Source: Hygrophila difformis (taxonomy: Eukaryota > Streptophyta > Magnoliopsida > Lamiales > Acanthaceae). Taken from it: a stretch of DNA of 64,000 nucleotides. Positions 59,170 through 64,000 of the stretch are shown piece by piece (positions within the stretch are counted from its first letter, which is position 1; each line of letters opens with the position of its first letter). A model generated the notes under the pieces. It was not told where the DNA came from. It made no database searches and saw only the letters and a list, made by a program, of their open reading frames with translations. The stretch covers positions 37,232,487 through 37,296,486 of the forward strand of contig JAOANR010000015.1 in NCBI GenBank assembly GCA_030278955.1, written 5' to 3'. A program made the position numbers and the translations under genes.

Positions 59170-59690
59170 GACCAATTCGGTCTATACGCAATTCGACCTA
59201 AACCGAATTGCTTATTAGACCGAATTGCTGAAGAGAAGACGAAAAAGGGAAGTGTTGAAGAAGAAAAGAGCAACCAATTCGGTCTGTGGCTATTCGGTCT
59301 ATACCGAATTGACCCCTAGACCGAATTGCTGAAGAGAAGACGAAACAGGGAAGTGTTGAAGAAGAAAAGAGCAACCAATTCGGTCTGTGGCAATTCGGTC
59401 TATACCGAATTGACCCCTAGACCGAATTGCACTTTGGAAAGAAGAAGACCCTGAGCAGAAAAGAAAATAAGGAGTTCGATATTATGCAATTCGGTCTAGA
59501 CCGAATTGAGAGCATAGATCGAATTGCCTCAAAACAAGGAAGCCAAGCAGGACCCATCATCAGTTCAACAAGGTCAATTCGGTCTACCCATAGACCGAAT
59601 CACCACATTCCATGCTCAAGATCAAGGAGAAAGACCTCATTTCACCAATTCGGTCTAAACCGAACTGCTTGAGGAGACCGAACCACATTC
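59170..59690. repeat. Palindrome array (GGTCTAGACC family) upstream of LTR TATA
   Basis: Half-site, palindrome, half-site units with core AATTCGGTCTAGACCGAATT and variants (TATACC, TAAACC centres). Two consecutive units near 59270-59330 and 59375-59425 are near-identical, a ~105-bp tandem duplication. Confidence 0.9.
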
Positions 59691-60654
59691 GAAATTGCAG
59701 CTTTGAGCATGTGAGAAATGCATGACACTGTGGATGGGCCCTGATGGGTCTAGGGTTCTGAGAAGAAGTATAAAAGCTGACCTTCCTCAACACAAGAGTA
59801 GATCCGAACACTAACATTTGGACATTTGCTGGGAGACAAAAAGAAGGAGCAGAAGGTTCTCCACCCCTTAAGGGTTAGGTAGGTAGTTTAGTTAGTTTAT
59901 TTTTCATGCTTGTAGTGTAGTTTTAATGCTTTTGATCTTAGTTTAATTTTATAGAAGCTTAGTACTACCTTTAGTGTAGCTATTACCATAAACTTTAAAT
60001 GCTTTGTAGTTAGAATGAACCCTACCTTCAAGTTAATGATGGTTTTAGGGTTATTTACTTGCTTTCAAGTGTCAATACAAGAAAAAATCCAGAAATGGAT
60101 TTTTATTTCAAGTGTTTGGCATTTATTTAATGCTTTCTTTAGCAATAAATATTAGAATGTTTGTTTGTTTCAACTAGGTTACATTTATTATGTCCTAGTT
60201 GACCTACATTCTCAATAAATGCATGTCTAGTGGGTTTTTGGCTTGTTCTCATACCTTAGTGATTCAAATGAGTGTTCTTAGATTTTAGAAGATTTTAGGG
60301 TTGTTAGAATTTAATTTAAGGTTATTCTGTTGTAGTTTTGTTCTCTTTATTTTAGCTTATTGTTGACTTAGATAATGTAGGTGTTCTTATTTTCATGCAT
60401 GTTGTTCTTGTTATTCTTAGATGTTTAGGTCTTTGATCTTTGATTACTTGTTTGTAGAATTAAGGTTTATTTCATGCCAATACCTGCTAGACACGTAACC
60501 TATTATGCCTATTCTTCTCAAAACACTCATTAGTGTGGCTGTGAGGGGACACTGATGTGAAATGAAGGATTTGGTAAATCTTATCCATCATGAACCACAC
60601 AGTGTAAACCGAACCTGCACTTGTGAGCTCAAAATATCTTTTATGTGAGAAAAG

Positions 60655-61225
60655 ACATGCAATTCGACTTGAGGCAATTCGGTCTAAACCGAATTGCCCA
60701 TGAGAATGGAATTGCATGGCAAAAAAAAAAAATTTGTTGAATGCCTTATTTAAAATCTATATGCATTTCGGTCTAGGTAATTCGGTCTAAACCGAATTGC
60801 CCATGAGACCGAATTACATAGCGAAAATTCTTCTCATATGGTGCACAAGCAATTCGGTCTGTGCGAATTCGGTTTAGACCGAATTCCTCCCATATATCGA
60901 ATTGACCTTGTACACCATATTGTATGCATTCCATCCCTTCATGCCTTAGTTTATTTTATGTATCTCACCAATTCGAATTGCCAATTCGGTCTAGACCGAA
61001 TTCAATTGGCAATTCGAATTACCCTCATTTTGGGGTAAATACCTTAGCCAAATTTGAGTGAAGGAATCCCTTCATCACTTCGAATTGTCCAATTCGGTTT
61101 AGACCGAATTGCTTTGACAATTCGAATTAGAGGATGCTTCATGACTTTACAAGGATTAACTGGGTACGGTGTTACTTCATACCTCATGCATCCTCAATTC
61201 GGTCTAACTTGCATTTTGCCCAATA
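60655..61225. repeat. Palindrome array downstream of TATA, mixed families
   Basis: Mostly the GGTCTAGACC family, but units at 60969-61020 and 61079-61128 keep outer half-sites of the TTCGAA family around a GGTCTAGACC-type core. Confidence 0.9.
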
Positions 61226-61540
61226 GACTGAATTGCTTTCTTCCTTCTATTTTAAAGCCTCAAAAAGATTTTATTTCTTGAGTTGTGTAAGTTGCATGGG
61301 TGTATTGGGCCTAGGCCCACTACATCTGATTTTATCCATTACACATCTCAACCCATTAGTGTCTTAATTATTGTGTGATTAACACTCACACAATACCAAA
61401 AACATTTTCTTGATCTTATTTATTTTTTTCTTTCATTGTGTGTATGAACAACTAGTAAGAAATATATCAGACTAATGTTGGCGGGTATATCTTTCATTGT
61501 GTGTATTTTTTTTCTTTCATTGTGTGTATGAACAACTGGT

Positions 61541-61858
61541 AATATTGCTGATCAAGATTAGGTAGATTCTCCTCCTCGTTAACACGATTTGGATGTTCTA
61601 CCATACCCCCATTAGCTTCATTGCCAGGGTTATTTAGTGGTTGGTTATGGATGGGTGGTTGGTCTATGGGTAAGATCGGGGGAATGTCTTGGTTTTCTGC
61701 CATGTCAGATAAGTCACTGCTTGTGGTTTCAGGTGAGGTACGAGTCCGTGCTTCCCGTTCCTTTCGCAGTCTTGCTTGTGCCCTCAGCTATCGAGCAGTC
61801 CTTTCTATTTCTAGATCGAACGGTAGCTCAGGAAATGTATCATTCCTCCGTTGCATAA
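61541..61858 (-). pseudogene. Athila gag N-terminal fragment (broken)
   Basis: Begins at a start codon near 61856 and encodes a segment matching the first ~100 residues of gag at 35202 (shared features include TAR-LRA and SSDLSDMAENQD). An in-frame TAG near 61788-61790 interrupts it, and the fragment ends at the junction. Confidence 0.78.
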
Positions 61859-61984
61859 GCAGTTTATATCTCAACTTGACAGCACCTGCACAACCCCCAG
61901 GTTAGTAATGGTTCAAGAGTATATACATAAACTATCTATGAGTAAATCAGGAGTGTAATTCTCTTAATAAACGGCGCTGCATCC

Positions 61985-62002
61985 TCCCCGGCAACGGCGC
62001 CA
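61985..62002 (-). promoter_or_regulatory. Primer binding site, tRNA-Asp (minus strand)
   Basis: The complement of TGGCGCCGTTGCCGGGGA between the leader and the LTR end. Confidence 0.88.
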
Positions 62003-64000
62003 TGAAACTTTTGACAATTTCCGACACACGAGTATTTTCTAAAACATCAAGTTTGAATTTATTAAATGAAAAGAGTTATGATTTATGAAAGGGGTTTAAG
62101 GATATATTAAAGTTGTCACTTTTTTTATTACTCGTGTAGGAAACTGTGGCCCGAAAGCGCACGGTGTCAAAAATTGCAGTAATTTATAGTAAGACCGGAT
62201 CATTCACTGGAGGATGTGCGATAGAAGCAGGGCCCATGTCGTTTACTAAGATTTTCCACTCGGTTACTCATTTCAGGTTTTGCATTGGTTTCTAACAACT
62301 ACTTGACATAATTTAAACTAAATTATGAAAGCAGTAAAATTATTCTACAAAGCACAATAAAATTAGTCTAAAAAACAATTAAATTTATTCTAAGAAAGCA
62401 GTGAAAATTACACTAAGAAAGCAGATAAAATTATTCTACAAAAGCAGATTTAAAATGTGACAGAAGGGACAGGAAGAAAATAATAAAGATTGGACAAGAT
62501 TTCAGATGAAACAATAATTAAACTTCCATTTTTGTTACACAGATCTTTGGTTGGAATAATTCATCGGTCAGCTAACTCTCATGCTTTCTAATTGTGTTCC
62601 CTTTAACAGACAGGTACTTATAATCAGAATTTACATGCTCTTAAGACCTCAATTTCTAAGATACCACAGATTAATAACTCCCCCTGCCGAGGTATGTTAT
62701 TTCTCCATGGTGGATAAGCAACACCCAACACAATCATTAGTTGACATGCCGAGTACTCCTATCATCACCCTTGTCACACCCAAAGTCTAAATTAAGATCC
62801 CGAACTAATCCACAACTCTTAAACCTTACAACCGGCGGCTAACCTCTAATTCTTCCGAGTGACCTATATAAAATCATTTAAACGAAAGCGGTAAAGAAAA
62901 CAGTAAAGAAAGCATTTAAAAACCTATCACTCGGAAGTTTCGAAAGCTATCTCATTCCGTTAGTATAAAAGAGCCCCTGGTCTTGGTGACCAGATGCAGA
63001 TTTAGAACTTCCCAAATATCAGTAAGCCATAGGGCTTATAACTTCCGGTTAGTTATGAGATACAAACTGAGTGGAACAGACCTGTGAAGATCTATTCCGA
63101 ATGTACTCACTCAAGACTCAATGCTAGGCTTTGGTGGGAGATGATAGTAGTTGAAAGAATAATCAACCCTACCTTAGGAATTAACCAAGGCCTATATGTT
63201 GTTCCTCTAGTATTACTTATCTCATCTTATCTGAATCCAAGTGGACACTGATTCAATGCAATAGCTAATATCAGATTTCCAACACACAGTAATTTTGAGA
63301 AAACAATTGATATTTGAAAATCATTCCCTACACAGGTACTAGACTCTCAATTAAAATACAGATCCTTTCAGTCTTGATGAGACCTAATCGCTGACTCTGC
63401 ATCTAGTTTCCCAAAATCAACCCCAGTAGAAGATGAATTAGTCATAACTGTGAAATTATCCCTTACTTAGATCTGGATTTTATAAAGTGGTTTTTGTGGA
63501 AATTTATTATGTAGCATCTGATTTAGATCAAGACTTCTATGTCCAAGGAGAAGGATCTCCAAAATAATAATACCACAATAGCTACATAATAATAGCATGC
63601 ATACATGTGTATGAGAAATAAAATAAAATACCCCTAAATATATGGTGGGATTAGACAGAATTCGATACACAAAGATGGATTAGCCTTGAGAAAAGAAGAA
63701 TTTGGCTAAAAAGAATGCCAGAAATAACTGGGGTTATCTGGACTGCAAACATCTGCCATCCAGTTCCCAATTATTCCAGATTGAATGATTTTTAGATAGT
63801 AAGGAACCCTTAATGACAGTGATCGCTATCATCAAGAGTTTTACTATCCATGAGAGAGTAAAAACCCACATGGTTTCCTACTACAGTACTATTAGAACAG
63901 TGTTGATTGACACTGTCTATTATTACCATAACTCGAAATTCAGGTTGAAATTAAGATAAAGAGAAGAAAACTGTATCTAATTAGGAATTGGCTGAGTGGC
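62003..64000 (-). repeat. 5' LTR tail of the fourth Athila-like element (runs off window)
   Basis: On the minus strand this matches the last ~2 kb of Athila-like LTRs, up to the equivalent of about 8915 in the LARD LTR. The short frame 63467-63670 matches LTR frames at 9235 and 16563 and is not a gene. Confidence 0.85.

Larger units (their letters stand above)
44445..61540 (+). mobile_element. Athila-like element with F-box gene (plus strand, 5' part missing)
   Basis: It begins in pol at the gap edge. Pol is split by gypsy element B, resumes at 53703 and ends about 54025. Then come the hairpin/acceptor module, the conserved inverted repeat, a palindrome array, the F-box promoter and gene, the non-coding 3' region and a 3' LTR from 58840. 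The LTR is interrupted at about 61540 by inverted Athila-like sequence. Internal order matches the minus-strand element at 20330-39506. Confidence 0.85.
58840..61540 (+). repeat. 3' LTR of the plus-strand Athila-like element (first ~2.7 kb)
   Basis: Starts TGATAATGG and follows the LARD LTR in order. TATA box at 59769. It ends where a ~35-bp stretch (TTTCTTTCATTGTGTGTATG) is duplicated near 61428 and 61510 and inverted gag sequence starts. Confidence 0.88.
61541..64000 (-). mobile_element. Fourth Athila-like element, inverted, partial
   Basis: Minus strand: LTR tail (62003 to the window end), tRNA-Asp PBS (61985-62002), leader, gag start (61858). The sequence then stops at ~61541 against the plus-strand LTR. 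Confidence 0.82.

Overview
The window is a nuclear segment of a flowering plant, most likely a eudicot. It consists almost entirely of retrotransposons inserted into one another. It holds a plant L1-type LINE, a Ty1/copia gag, Ty3/gypsy elements primed by initiator tRNA-Met, and Athila-like Ty3/gypsy elements with LTRs up to 4.9 kb primed by tRNA-Asp. Introns and plant TATA boxes are also visible. I see no ordinary host gene, rRNA or tRNA gene. A 500-base run of N (43945-44444) is an assembly gap. The species cannot be fixed from the sequence.

Layout. 1-2060: non-coding DNA with a small foldback element. 2061-5010: a 5'-truncated, frameshifted LINE. 5011-20329: a copia-like element that keeps gag and the start of protease. 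Its gag is split by a 12.2-kb non-autonomous Athila-like element (6402-18586; two 4857-bp LTRs, PBS, no gag-pol; near-perfect 5-bp target duplication). 20330-39506: a second Athila-like element on the minus strand, inserted into the copia 3' LTR. It has two LTRs, broken gag-pol and an intact F-box ORF where Athila elements usually carry an env-like gene. Its 5' LTR is interrupted by a Ty3/gypsy element (39507-43944) that runs into the gap. 44445-61540: the 3' part of a third Athila-like element on the plus strand, with its own (frameshifted) F-box gene. Its pol is split by a gag-only gypsy element (44608-53697, TSD ATAAA), which itself carries an 870-bp retroposed insert. 61541-64000: part of a fourth Athila-like element in inverted orientation.

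The most striking signal lies in the Athila-like elements. At matching positions each carries clusters of short palindromes built as half-site, spacer, full palindrome, spacer, half-site. The palindrome sequence differs between elements (AATTCG-AATTAATT-CGAATT; AATTCG-GTCTAGAC-CGAATT; TCGCGGACC-N3-GGTCCGCGA), and a few units are chimeric. One cluster sits just upstream of the LTR TATA box, one lies downstream of it, and one sits just upstream of the TATA box of the internal F-box gene.

A second recurring module is a perfect or near-perfect hairpin (ACATTTAGAGT / ACTCTAAATGT) followed by GAGGATGTTGAT, placed about 40-70 nt before a splice-acceptor-like site. After pol it is followed by a conserved ~97-nt inverted repeat. 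The same motif abuts the start of each 3' LTR. Together these suggest an Athila subgroup that captured an F-box gene, expresses it from an internal promoter and/or by splicing, and turns over promoter-proximal palindromes by compensatory change. These functional statements are inference; the sequence structures are seen directly.
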